NCBI GenBank assembly: GCA_964407825.1
Contig: CAYOXD010000008.1
Span: 1-51,929 of the forward strand
DNA from: CAYOXD01 sp964407825
GTDB taxonomy: Bacteria; Desulfobacterota; Desulfobacteria; Desulfobacterales; JAFDDL01
Length of the DNA: 51,929 nt
Direction of reading: 5' to 3'
Shown here piece by piece: positions 43,250 through 49,964 of this stretch (position 1 is its first letter; the number at the start of each line of letters is the position of its first letter). The notes under the pieces are model-generated. The model was not told where the DNA came from. It saw only the letters and a program-made list of their open reading frames with translations, and did not search any database. The position numbers were made by a program, and so were the translations under genes.

Positions 43250-45691
43250 ATGAAACCCATTACCCTCATCCTTACCGAAAAGCCTTCCGTGGCCCGGGAT
43301 TTCGCAAAGGCGCTGGATCTCAAGGGCAAGGGGGACGGCTTCCTGGAGGGGCCGGGCCTGGTTGTCACCTGGGCCGTCGGGCATCTGGTGGCGCTAAATG
43401 AACCCGAGGACTATGACCCCAAGTGGAAGCGCTGGCAGCTGTCAAACCTGCCGATCCTCCCCGATGCATTCGGATACAAGCCCATTGAAAAGACCCGCAA
43501 GCAGTTGGCGGTGATCCGTCGTCTCCTTGACCGCGACCCGGAGCGGGTGGTGATTGCCACCGATGCCGGCCGGGAGGGGGAGGTGATCGCCCGCACCATC
43601 CTCCTGGCCGCTGGATTCGACCGGATGGATCGGGTGGGCCGTTTCTGGACCAGTCAGGCCCTGACAGCGCCGGTGATCCGGGAGGCCATGGACCGGATCG
43701 TGCCCATTGACACCTACGATCGGCTCTGGCGTGCGGGACAGGCGCGACAGATCGCCGACTGGCTGGTAGGGATGAACGCCACCCGTGCGGCCACCGTTCG
43801 CATGGGCGATCTTTTCTCCGTGGGCCGGGTCCAGACGGCTGTGCTGGCGCTATTGGTGGACAGGCGGCGGGAGCGGGAACGGTTCAAGCCGGAGCCGTAC
43901 TGGCAACTTCGGGTTCGCTTCGAAAACGGCAAGGGCTCATGGTGGGGGCTGTGGTTCAAGGCAGAGGAGACCCGCTTCAGGGAAGAGGCCGAGGCCGCCT
44001 CGGTCCTTGACGGGATCTCGGAGAAGACCGGCCGGGTGCTGACGGTAAAGCGCCGGGAGGGGAGGGAAGCGCCGCCTCTGCTCTACTCCCTCACGGATCT
44101 TCAGCAGGATGCCAACCGCCGCTTCTCCCTGTCGGCCAAGACGACCCTCGGCATCGCTCAGGCACTCTACGAAAAGAAGAAGTGCCTGTCCTATCCGCGG
44201 TCCGACGCCCGGGTCCTGGGAACGAAAAACATCGACATGGCCCGGGATCTCGTTCGGGAGCTGTCGAGAGCATACCCTGATGTTTTCGACGGTGTGGCAC
44301 CGGAGCGGATCGGCGCTGCCAACACGCGGGTGTTCAACGATGCCCGGCTGACGGACCACCACGCCCTCATACCGATGAAGCCCCTGCCGTCGGCCGCCAC
44401 GGATAACGAGCGGCGGATCTACGATTTGGTGCTGCGCCGGTTTGCCGCAGCCTTTCATGGAGACTGCCGCTTTCGCCAGACCGAGATCGTTACGGATGTC
44501 CTGGGGGAAACCTTTCGCACCCAGGGCCGGGAGATTCTCGAAGCAGGATGGCGTGTGCTCTATGCCGGGGAGCAGCGCTCCCCCGGGTCCGGGAACGACG
44601 CGGAGGATGAGGCCCAGCCCCTGCCTGGTCTGGAGGAGGGAGACCCGGCATCGGTCATGGATGCCCGGACGGAGAAAAAGTCCACCCAACCGCCGCCTGA
44701 ATACACCGAAGCCCTTCTTTTGAAGGAGATGACCAATCCCGGCCGGTATGTGTCCGAGTCCCAGCTGAAGAGAATTTACCGGGGAGAGGTGGGCCTCGGC
44801 ACCCAGGCCACCCGTGCCCAGATCATCGAGACGCTCCTGGATCGCGCCTACCTGATCCGCAAAAAGAAACACCTCCTTGCCACGGACAAGGGCTGCCGCC
44901 TCATCGATACCCTCCGAGGCTTCAAGGCGGCGCGTGTCCTGACCTCCCCGGAGGAAACGGCGCGCTGGGAGATGACCCTGGAGGCCGTGGCCCGGGGCGA
45001 GGGGGCGGCGGATCCCTTTCTTGCGGAGATCCGCTTACTGGTGGAGAACATTGTCACGGAGTTTATGGAGGGAACCGAGACCATGACCGATAGCGTCATC
45101 GGCAAGTGCCCCGCCTGCGGCGGTGAGGTGGTGGAGGGAAACAAGGGGTTCGGTTGCGCCAACTGGCGGGAGCGGGAGGGCGGATGCAGATTCGTGATAT
45201 GGAAGGTTATCGCCCGGCGGCCCATTTCACGGGAGACGGCGACAGAACTCCTGAAAAGCGGCAAGACCCCACTGCTTCCGGGCTTTGTCTCCAGGAAGGA
45301 CAAGCCGTTTTCCGCGGGGTTGGTGCTGGCCCAGGAGGAGGGCCGGTGGCGGGTGAATTTCGATTTCAACGCGGTGCCGGCCCCCCAGGACTCTCCCGAA
45401 GCCCTGGGCACATGTCCGGCCTGCGGCGGGCGGATCATCGAGGGCAAGCGGGGTTTCGGCTGCGCCAACTGGCGGGAGCAGGACGGGGCCTGCCGTTTCG
45501 TTATCTGGAAAACCATTGCCGGCCGGGAGATTCCGAAAGAGGTGGCTACGACGCTTCTCTCGGCCGGCGTGGTCGGACCCCTGTCTGGGTTTGCCTCCCA
45601 GGAGGGGAAACCCTTTTCCGCCCGGCTCAGGATTCAGACCGGCGATGACGGCGCCTGGTCGGTGGGCGTTGACACCGATCCCGGATGTTAG
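43250..45691 (+). CDS. topB: DNA topoisomerase III
   Basis: A type IA topoisomerase that relaxes and decatenates DNA by single-strand passage. From ATG 43250 it has 813 residues. The Toprim domain includes LTEKPSVARDFAKAL and ATDAGREGEVIAR. The catalytic tyrosine is Y315 in LSYPRSDAR. The C-terminus carries two copies of a cysteine-containing module (CPACGG...GFGCANWRE...CRFVIWK), about 100 residues apart, of the type seen at the ends of TopB proteins. An ATG ten codons upstream (43220) is an alternative start. Its TAG overlaps the convergent PilZ gene by four bases. Confidence 0.93.
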   Translation: MKPITLILTEKPSVARDFAKALDLKGKGDGFLEGPGLVVTWAVGHLVALNEPEDYDPKWKRWQLSNLPILPDAFGYKPIEKTRKQLAVIRRLLDRDPERVVIATDAGREGEVIARTILLAAGFDRMDRVGRFWTSQALTAPVIREAMDRIVPIDTYDRLWRAGQARQIADWLVGMNATRAATVRMGDLFSVGRVQTAVLALLVDRRRERERFKPEPYWQLRVRFENGKGSWWGLWFKAEETRFREEAEAASVLDGISEKTGRVLTVKRREGREAPPLLYSLTDLQQDANRRFSLSAKTTLGIAQALYEKKKCLSYPRSDARVLGTKNIDMARDLVRELSRAYPDVFDGVAPERIGAANTRVFNDARLTDHHALIPMKPLPSAATDNERRIYDLVLRRFAAAFHGDCRFRQTEIVTDVLGETFRTQGREILEAGWRVLYAGEQRSPGSGNDAEDEAQPLPGLEEGDPASVMDARTEKKSTQPPPEYTEALLLKEMTNPGRYVSESQLKRIYRGEVGLGTQATRAQIIETLLDRAYLIRKKKHLLATDKGCRLIDTLRGFKAARVLTSPEETARWEMTLEAVARGEGAADPFLAEIRLLVENIVTEFMEGTETMTDSVIGKCPACGGEVVEGNKGFGCANWREREGGCRFVIWKVIARRPISRETATELLKSGKTPLLPGFVSRKDKPFSAGLVLAQEEGRWRVNFDFNAVPAPQDSPEALGTCPACGGRIIEGKRGFGCANWREQDGACRFVIWKTIAGREIPKEVATTLLSAGVVGPLSGFASQEGKPFSARLRIQTGDDGAWSVGVDTDPGC

Positions 45692-46062
45692 AGGCCGCCG
45701 ATACTGCCTGAGAACCTGATGGCAAATCCATGTTTGTCCTTGCGAATGATGCTTCCGGTCACCTTGATCTGTCTGCCCTGGGTCGGATGGGGAAAGGAGA
45801 GGGTGACCTTGCGGCCGGCCTCCAATTCGCCTTCAGCCTCCATATACAGGCCGAACAAGCTGATATTTCGGATAATGCCGCTGCCGAAACGAGTGTCATC
45901 GGCAAAGGTGACTTCCGCGACATGCTTTTTCCTTTTTGCCCGTCTTCGCTCCTTGATGAGGGTTTCGGCGTAGGCCAGAAGCTTCAGCTTTTGAGAGCTC
46001 TCCATCCTGGAAAGCAGCGCCCCCAGGCGTTCATCAATGCTTGGAACGGTTTCATCTGTCAT
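45688..46062 (-). CDS. PilZ-domain protein
   Basis: A 124-residue protein with a helical N-terminus (about 1-40) and a PilZ-like domain (about 40-124). Its start R-R-A-K-R-K-K contains an RxxxR-like basic patch, and NISLFGLYMEAE resembles the (D/N)xSxxG strand. These are the elements by which PilZ binds c-di-GMP, so this could read the signal made by the diguanylate cyclase at 36552. A much longer open frame to 46755 runs antisense to the glycosylase gene and is not used. AGGGA precedes the ATG. Confidence 0.78.
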   Translation of the reverse strand: MTDETVPSIDERLGALLSRMESSQKLKLLAYAETLIKERRRAKRKKHVAEVTFADDTRFGSGIIRNISLFGLYMEAEGELEAGRKVTLSFPHPTQGRQIKVTGSIIRKDKHGFAIRFSGSIGGL

Positions 46063-46152
46063 CTCAAGTATCCCTATGGAATAAATACGAATGACGTTCC
46101 CATGCGCTCTCCTTCGATATCGGCGTATCAGCAAAAACCGAGGGCTTCGAAT

Positions 46153-46188
46153 ACAAAGCGTTGATGGTTTAACGGGAACTCGCTTTGT
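46153..46188. repeat. Inverted repeat upstream of pdg and the PilZ gene
   Basis: ACAAAGCG (46153-46160) and CGCTTTGT (46181-46188) form a perfect 8-bp stem with a 20-nt loop in the 216-bp divergent region between the PilZ gene and pdg. It could be an operator or mRNA leader hairpin. Confidence 0.35.
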
Positions 46189-46278
46189 GTACAGGAAAAT
46201 AGTGGCAACTGCAACTGTTTTAGGGCCTTGGCGATGGTAAAATAGGGATTTGGAATCCTGGCCTCGAGGAAAACGCCC

Positions 46279-46731
46279 ATGAGACTCTGGTCGCTTCATC
46301 CGAAATACCTGGACCGGTTGGGCCTGGTGGCCCTGTGGCGGGAGGCCCTGCTGGCCCGAAAAGTTCTTGCCGGAGAAACCCGCGGCTACCGCCACCACCC
46401 GCAATTGAACCGCTTCCGCGCCCACCCGGACCCCTTGGATGCCATCGCGGCATACCTTGTAGCCGTTGCGGATGAAGCGGAAAATAGGGCGTACCACTTT
46501 GATCGATCCAAGATAGGCCGCGCCCCGAAGGGGCTGGCCCTGGAGGTCACATCCGATCAGTTGCAGTTTGAATGGGCGCACCTGTTGGAAAAGCTGCGAG
46601 GCCGCGCGCCGGAGTTGGCCCACCGGCACGCGGCAATCCCCCGGCCCGTGGCACACCCTCTCTTTCGCGTGGTCCCCGGTCCCATTGCCGAGTGGGAACG
46701 GGGAAAAGGCCCGGGCCCCTCGGTCGAATAA
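46279..46731 (+). CDS. pdg: Pyrimidine-dimer DNA glycosylase (T4 endonuclease V-type)
   Basis: A 150-residue protein of the pyrimidine-dimer glycosylase/AP-lyase family (Pyr_excise). It begins MRLWSLHPKYLDRLGLVALWREALLA (quoted in part), with W20-R21-E22 aligning to the catalytic Glu of T4 endonuclease V, and has GYRHHPQLNRF followed by AYHFDRSKI. Removal of Met1 would expose Arg2 as N-terminal amine, where the T4 enzyme has Thr2. It repairs UV dimers. The AT-rich palindromes at 46742-46768 start 10 bp after its stop. Confidence 0.85.
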   Translation: MRLWSLHPKYLDRLGLVALWREALLARKVLAGETRGYRHHPQLNRFRAHPDPLDAIAAYLVAVADEAENRAYHFDRSKIGRAPKGLALEVTSDQLQFEWAHLLEKLRGRAPELAHRHAAIPRPVAHPLFRVVPGPIAEWERGKGPGPSVE

Positions 46732-46741
46732 AGTTGTTGCA

Positions 46742-46768
46742 TTATATAAACGCATGGTTTATATAAAC
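46742..46768. promoter_or_regulatory. AT-rich palindromic candidate operator, upstream of repressor
   Basis: TTATATAAAC (46742-46751) and GTTTATATAA (46757-46766) form a 10-bp inverted repeat around GCATG. The right part, GTTTATATAAAC (46757-46768), is by itself a perfect 12-bp palindrome. A longer version of the same palindrome sits just after the repressor gene, which makes autoregulation by the repressor likely. Confidence 0.6.
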
Positions 46769-46784
46769 CTCAAAGCGGTGCATC

Positions 46785-46830
46785 CAGCACGGTCTCCGAG
46801 AGGCGGCCGCCTGCCTGCAATACCGTGCTG
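46785..46830. repeat. GC-rich stem-loop in the repressor upstream region
   Basis: CAGCACGGT (46785-46793) pairs exactly with ACCGTGCTG (46822-46830). The loop contains the perfect palindrome AGGCGGCCGCCT (46801-46812). It could be the pdg terminator (no T-tract) or part of the repressor mRNA leader. Confidence 0.5.
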
Positions 46831-46863
46831 ACCGATGGCACAGCTGGAATACCGTGGCCCGAA

Positions 46864-46918
46864 ATCAATTGTCCCAGGTTCCCTGAACCGGCAACACCCG
46901 AGGAGCAAAATGGCGCCA
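46864..46918 (+). repeat. 55-nt direct repeat, left copy at gap edge
   Basis: Identical base for base to 47019-47073, on the other side of the N run. It includes the repressor ribosome site and first codons. Most likely a duplicated contig end, not biology. Confidence 0.9.
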
Positions 46919-47018
46919 NNNNNNNNNNNNNNNNNNNNNNNNNNNNNNNNNNNNNNNNNNNNNNNNNNNNNNNNNNNNNNNNNNNNNNNNNNNNNNNNNN
47001 NNNNNNNNNNNNNNNNNN
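46919..47018. other. Assembly gap, 100 N
   Basis: Exactly 100 N, the conventional placeholder for a gap of unknown size. The flanks are identical over 55 nt, so the two contigs probably overlap here and the gap may have no real length. Confidence 0.95.
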
Positions 47019-47073
47019 ATCAATTGTCCCAGGTTCCCTGAACCGGCAACACCCGAGGAGCAAAATGGCGCCA
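47019..47073 (+). repeat. 55-nt direct repeat, right copy at gap edge
   Basis: Second copy of 46864-46918, running into the intact repressor gene. Confidence 0.9.
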
Positions 47074-47724
47074 TCTTTCTTTGACCTCTTCCTGGACCGT
47101 CTGTCCGAGGCCACCGGCATCGCTTCCCAGGCCGAACTTGCCGATGCCCTGGGGGTCAACCGCTCCGCCATTACCCAGGCCAGGAAGAAGGATGCCGTAC
47201 CGGCCAGATGGCTCCTTCACCTGTTCCGCACCTATGGGTTGAATCCTGAGTGGCTTGAAAGGGGAACGAGGCCTGCCTTTATCGCCCCTGATCAGGATGC
47301 GGCAGGGGACGAAACCTATCAGGAAATCCCAAAAGTCCGGGCGCGCCTGTGTGCCGGGGACGGCTCCTTCGATGTGGGTTCCGAAATTGAATCCTTTTTC
47401 TCCTTCCGCGCCACCTGGTTGCGGCAGAAGGGAACGCCGGCACACATGGTCCTGATGGATGTTTTCGGCACCAGCATGGAACCGGAAATCCGGGATGGGG
47501 ATACGGTATTGATCGATCAATCCCAACGGGACATCCTGGCGGGGGCAATTTATGCCGTCGGCATTGAGGATACCATCATGGTCAAGCGCCTGGAAAGGCA
47601 TCCCCAAGCCCTGGTTCTCCTGAGTGACAACAAGGCTTACGCCCCCATTCACCTGAAGCGGCAGGACATGAATAGCATCCGCATCATCGGGAAGGTGATC
47701 TGGGTGTGCCGGGATTTCCGGTAA
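47065..47724 (+). CDS. S24-family (LexA/CI-like) transcriptional repressor
   Basis: A 219-residue phage-CI-type repressor. The N-terminal helix-turn-helix is about 20-41 (SQAELADALGVNRSAITQAR). A linker carries a candidate Ala97-Gly98 self-cleavage site (RLCAGDG). The C-terminal S24 peptidase domain has the Ser137 nucleophile in GTSMEPEI and Lys174 in IMVKRLER, the Ser-Lys dyad of LexA-like autoproteolysis. The true start is the ATG at 47065 with GAGGAG upstream; the frame reading through the N run is an artefact. It lies between two DNA-repair genes, with palindromes on both sides. No integrase or phage structural gene is nearby. Confidence 0.88.
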   Translation: MAPSFFDLFLDRLSEATGIASQAELADALGVNRSAITQARKKDAVPARWLLHLFRTYGLNPEWLERGTRPAFIAPDQDAAGDETYQEIPKVRARLCAGDGSFDVGSEIESFFSFRATWLRQKGTPAHMVLMDVFGTSMEPEIRDGDTVLIDQSQRDILAGAIYAVGIEDTIMVKRLERHPQALVLLSDNKAYAPIHLKRQDMNSIRIIGKVIWVCRDFR

Positions 47725-47747
47725 GCGAAATTTTTTTTGCTTTCCAC

Positions 47748-47763
47748 GTTTATATATATAAAC
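47748..47763. promoter_or_regulatory. 16-bp perfect palindrome, candidate operator for the 31-residue peptide
   Basis: GTTTATATATATAAAC is a perfect palindrome, the same design as GTTTATATAAAC upstream of the repressor. A further half-like ATATAAAC follows at about 47777. It lies 53 bp before the peptide ATG, in promoter position. Confidence 0.6.
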
Positions 47764-47816
47764 ATTAACGAAAAAAATATAAACATTTAATCGGTTTTAA
47801 AGGAGGATAGAAAACC

Positions 47817-47912
47817 ATGAGAGCAAAGATTCTGGAATGCGCGTTCGATTGCCTGTGGATGACCATGACGGTGGTGTTGAGCATGGCGGCGACCTGGGTA
47901 CTGGGCAGCTAA
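47817..47912 (+). CDS. 31-residue hydrophobic membrane peptide
   Basis: ATG 47817, preceded by AGGAGG (47801-47806) ten bases upstream, opens a 31-codon frame. A polar start (MRAKILECAFDCLW) is followed by one hydrophobic helix (MTMTVVLSMAATWVLGS) and TAA. It is too short for usual gene finding. The perfect ribosome site and the operator-like palindrome argue that it is real. Size and layout recall SOS-induced membrane toxins such as TisB, without sequence identity being claimed. After the TAA the same frame continues with hydrophobic codons to 48011, overlapping tag, so it might instead be a truncated two-span protein. Confidence 0.55.
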   Translation: MRAKILECAFDCLWMTMTVVLSMAATWVLGS

Positions 47913-47962
47913 GGCAGCGGCGTGGCGCTCTGGGTAAGCGTCCCCCTCCTCCTGGTGCGCCT

Positions 47963-48550
47963 TCAGATCTTGCCGCCGAGGGCTTTCCAGCAGAAGCAGT
48001 CCACCGTGTGATCGTTGACCATGCCCACCGCCTGCATATGGGCGTAGCAGATGACGGGACCGACAAACCGAAAGCCCCGATGTTTCAGGTCGCGGCTCAT
48101 GGCGGTGGAAACCGGTGTGCTGGCAGGGATCTCGTCAATGTTTTTCCAGGCATTTTGAATCGGGCGGCCATCCACGAAACGCCACATATAGGCGTCGAAT
48201 GAGCCGAATTCTTCCTGGACCCGCAGAAAGGCGCGGGCGTTGGTGACGGCGGAGGCGACCTTCAGGCGGTTGCGGACGATGCCGGGATTGCCTATCAGTT
48301 TTTCCACTTCAAGTGCATCGAAGCGGGCCACCCGTTCCGGATCGAATCCGGCAAAGGCCGAGCGGTATGCCTCCCTTTTGCGCAGAATGGTGATCCACGA
48401 GAGGCCCGCCTGGGCGCCCTCCAGGATCAGGAACTCGAACAGCAGCCGGTCGTCATGAACCGGCCGCCCCCATGACCGGTCATGATAGTCCTGGTAAAGG
48501 GGGTCCGTGCCGACCCAGGCGCAGCGACGAAGCGATGTGGTGTTCTCCAT
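47963..48550 (-). CDS. tag: DNA-3-methyladenine glycosylase I
   Basis: Tag removes 3-methyladenine from alkylated DNA. The 195-residue protein has all zinc ligands at E. coli-like spacing (C10, H23, H181, C185) and the base-pocket residues Y22, E44 and W52 that match Y16, E38 and W46 of E. coli. GGAGGA lies shortly before the ATG. It is convergent with the 31-residue peptide gene and 50 bp from its stop. The stretch 48551-48777 upstream is gene-free and shows no clear promoter pair. Confidence 0.94.
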   Translation of the reverse strand: MENTTSLRRCAWVGTDPLYQDYHDRSWGRPVHDDRLLFEFLILEGAQAGLSWITILRKREAYRSAFAGFDPERVARFDALEVEKLIGNPGIVRNRLKVASAVTNARAFLRVQEEFGSFDAYMWRFVDGRPIQNAWKNIDEIPASTPVSTAMSRDLKHRGFRFVGPVICYAHMQAVGMVNDHTVDCFCWKALGGKI

Positions 48551-48777
48551 TGATTCCTCCTCGGACCGCCCTCCGGCAAGGTTTCCCTCACAAGGCTACC
48601 GGTAAGACGGATCGCACCTTGACAGATCCATTCCCCTGAATCGCCCTGACGGGCCGATGCGCCCCAACTATAGCGCACTTAAGGAAAAAGGGTAAAGGGG
48701 TCGGCTATCGACAGGAGCGCTCAGATGTGTATACTTTTGGACATGAATACGCTTTTAGAGTTGAAAGGGATTGGGCA

Positions 48778-49245
48778 ATGATCGAGATCGTCAAGCATTT
48801 CTTTAGAAAGCTTTCGGAAACCGACACCACCGAACCGGCTAGCGGCGGTGGCCATGATATCCGCGTGGCGGTCTGCGCCCTGTTGTTGGAAATGGCCCAG
48901 ATCGACAAACAGTTCACCAAAGCGGAACTCAAAGCCATCCTTGACATCCTCATGGAACGATACGATCTGTCCCGCGAGGAAGCCAATGCCATCGTCGAGC
49001 AGGCGGATGAGGAACTCAAAGACAGCGTGGACGCCTGGCAGTTCGCCAGGCTCATCAACGAAACCTATACCACGGACGAAAAGATGGCCATCGTTGAAAC
49101 GCTCTGGCGGGTTGTGTTCGTGGACGGCAAAATGGATCAGTATGAAAACTACCTGATGCACAAGTTCTCGAATTTACTCCGGCTTACCAATAAGCAGCTC
49201 ATCGATGCCAAGCTCAAGGTCCTGCACCCCGAAGCGCCGTCATAG
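48778..49245 (+). CDS. TerB-like (tellurite-resistance family) protein
   Basis: A 155-residue all-helical protein of the TerB fold. The conserved pattern is RVAVCALLLEMAQIDKQFTKAE (about 24-45, quoted in part) and a second acidic half TDEKMAIVETLWRVVFVDGKMDQYE. Such proteins may bind metal ions and sit at membranes, and stand-alone TerB proteins have no settled function. I chose ATG 48778 with AAAGGGA upstream rather than the first ATG at 48727. No other ter genes are present. Confidence 0.8.
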   Translation: MIEIVKHFFRKLSETDTTEPASGGGHDIRVAVCALLLEMAQIDKQFTKAELKAILDILMERYDLSREEANAIVEQADEELKDSVDAWQFARLINETYTTDEKMAIVETLWRVVFVDGKMDQYENYLMHKFSNLLRLTNKQLIDAKLKVLHPEAPS

Positions 49246-49292
49246 AAAATCCGGGCATCACCCTGCCGGAATTGCCACCGGTCCGTTTCAAC

Positions 49293-49347
49293 GCCGCTTT
49301 TTAAATTTCATCTCTCAATTGAGCTGAAGCTGATTTTAAGCAGCGGC
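49293..49347. repeat. Imperfect stem-loop downstream of the TerB-like gene
   Basis: GCCGCT-tt-TTAAA (49293-49305) pairs with TTTAA-gc-AGCGGC (49335-49347), a stem of 6 plus 5 bp with a 2x2 internal loop. The 29-nt loop contains the 10-bp palindrome CTCAATTGAG (49314-49323). No T-tract follows, so it is not a classical terminator. Confidence 0.45.
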
Positions 49348-49465
49348 CAGCGGTTGGGTCCCATGGCCAGATGCCTTCGGACCGGTTGACAGGAACATGT
49401 GGGGCCGCGCCTGGAAACAAGCGCAGGGGGTGTACCCATTCAGGAAAATCATGCTTATAGTATTA

Positions 49466-49474
49466 TGTTATAAT
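49466..49474 (+). promoter_or_regulatory. Extended -10 promoter for the HesB-like gene
   Basis: TGT-TATAAT is a perfect -10 box with the TGn extension, which can work without a good -35 box. None is seen here. It lies 85 bp before the ATG at 49559. Confidence 0.5.
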
Positions 49475-49500
49475 GGTCTCAAGCTTGAAACCAACACGGT

Positions 49501-49531
49501 GTCAGGTATCTGTGGCCCGTTCCCACCTGAC
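49501..49531. promoter_or_regulatory. Leader hairpin before the HesB-like gene
   Basis: GTCAGGT (49501-49507) and ACCTGAC (49525-49531) form a perfect 7-bp stem, 14 bases before the AAGGAGG ribosome site. It could act on mRNA stability or translation, or bind a regulator. Confidence 0.4.
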
Positions 49532-49558
49532 GTCGTCTTAAAAATAAGGAGGCTCCCC

Positions 49559-49873
49559 ATGGTCACCATCACCGAAAGAGCCAGCAGGGTACTGAAACGA
49601 AAAGTGTTCCGGGGCGGGGAAATATCTCCCATACGCATATTTCGAAAAGCCGGCGGATGTTGCAACCAGGCGCTCAGCGTCGGGTTCGACGCACCAACGG
49701 AGGCGGACGTCGTCATCCATGCCGATGAATATACCTTTATCATGGACCAGGCACTGCACGAGGCGGCCCGAGACGTGACCCTGGATTACCAGGCGGTCGG
49801 TCCCCATACCGGGTTCAGGGCCATACCGAAGTCGCCACTGTCCCCTTCCGCTTGCGGTTCCTGCAGGTGTTGA
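49559..49873 (+). CDS. HesB/IscA-like Fe-S protein
   Basis: A 104-residue A-type carrier-like protein. It has a cysteine at the IscA C35 position (AGGCCNQALSVGFD, C34/C35) and ends in C99-G-S-C102-R-C104, comparable to the C-terminal CGCG cysteines of IscA. The C-terminal linker SPLSPSA is unusual. It may bind an iron-sulfur cluster or iron. AAGGAGG lies 6 bases before ATG 49559; the longer frame from 49397 is rejected for lack of a ribosome site and homology. No isc or suf genes are adjacent. Confidence 0.78.
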   Translation: MVTITERASRVLKRKVFRGGEISPIRIFRKAGGCCNQALSVGFDAPTEADVVIHADEYTFIMDQALHEAARDVTLDYQAVGPHTGFRAIPKSPLSPSACGSCRC

Positions 49874-49892
49874 CTCGTTCCAGTGTCTCCCC

Positions 49893-49964
49893 ACTCATCG
49901 GTCCGGCCCCTTCGCGATCCAGGGGGATCGTCAGGGGCCGGAACTCCATTAGGACCGATGCAGT
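49893..49964. ncRNA. Long structured element between HesB-like and mscS genes
   Basis: Nested complementary arms: CATCGGTCC (49896-49904) with GGACCGATG (49952-49960), extendable by ACT/AGT across one bulge. Inside it GGCCCCT (49905-49911) pairs with AGGGGCC (49933-49939), and CGATCC (49915-49920) with GGATCG (49925-49930), closing an AGGG loop. Together about 25 bp of pairing in 72 nt, with a 12-nt one-sided loop. It is 20 bp after the HesB-like stop and 165 bp before mscS. It could be an mRNA end, a leader RNA or a small RNA. Typing as ncRNA is tentative. Confidence 0.4.

Larger units (their letters stand above)
46732..47064. other. Gene-free stretch upstream of the S24 repressor, with assembly gap
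   Basis: Holds the upstream palindromes, a GC-rich stem-loop, 100 N and two copies of a 55-nt sequence. If the gap is closed by merging the copies, the true distance from pdg to the repressor start is about 180 bp. A direct repeat AATACCGTG occurs at 46819 and again about 30 bp later. Confidence 0.6.
49246..49558. other. Gene-free stretch TerB / HesB-like
   Basis: This 313-bp stretch contains a long stem-loop (49293-49347), an extended -10 promoter (49466-49474) and a hairpin (49501-49531) before the HesB-like gene. No ORF in it looks real. Confidence 0.6.

Noticed and set aside
46063..46755. N-terminal extension of the PilZ gene to 355 codons
   Set aside because: The extension is antisense to the conserved pdg gene and low in recognisable features.
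46825..47724. A longer repressor reading frame crossing the N run
   Set aside because: It depends on a placeholder of unknown length and on duplicated sequence. ATG 47065 has a good ribosome site and starts at the homologous region.
48723..48734. AGATGTGTATA resembling the end of a Nextera transposase adapter
   Set aside because: Only 11 bases match and the sequence then differs from the adapter. It lies in continuous, ordinary sequence.
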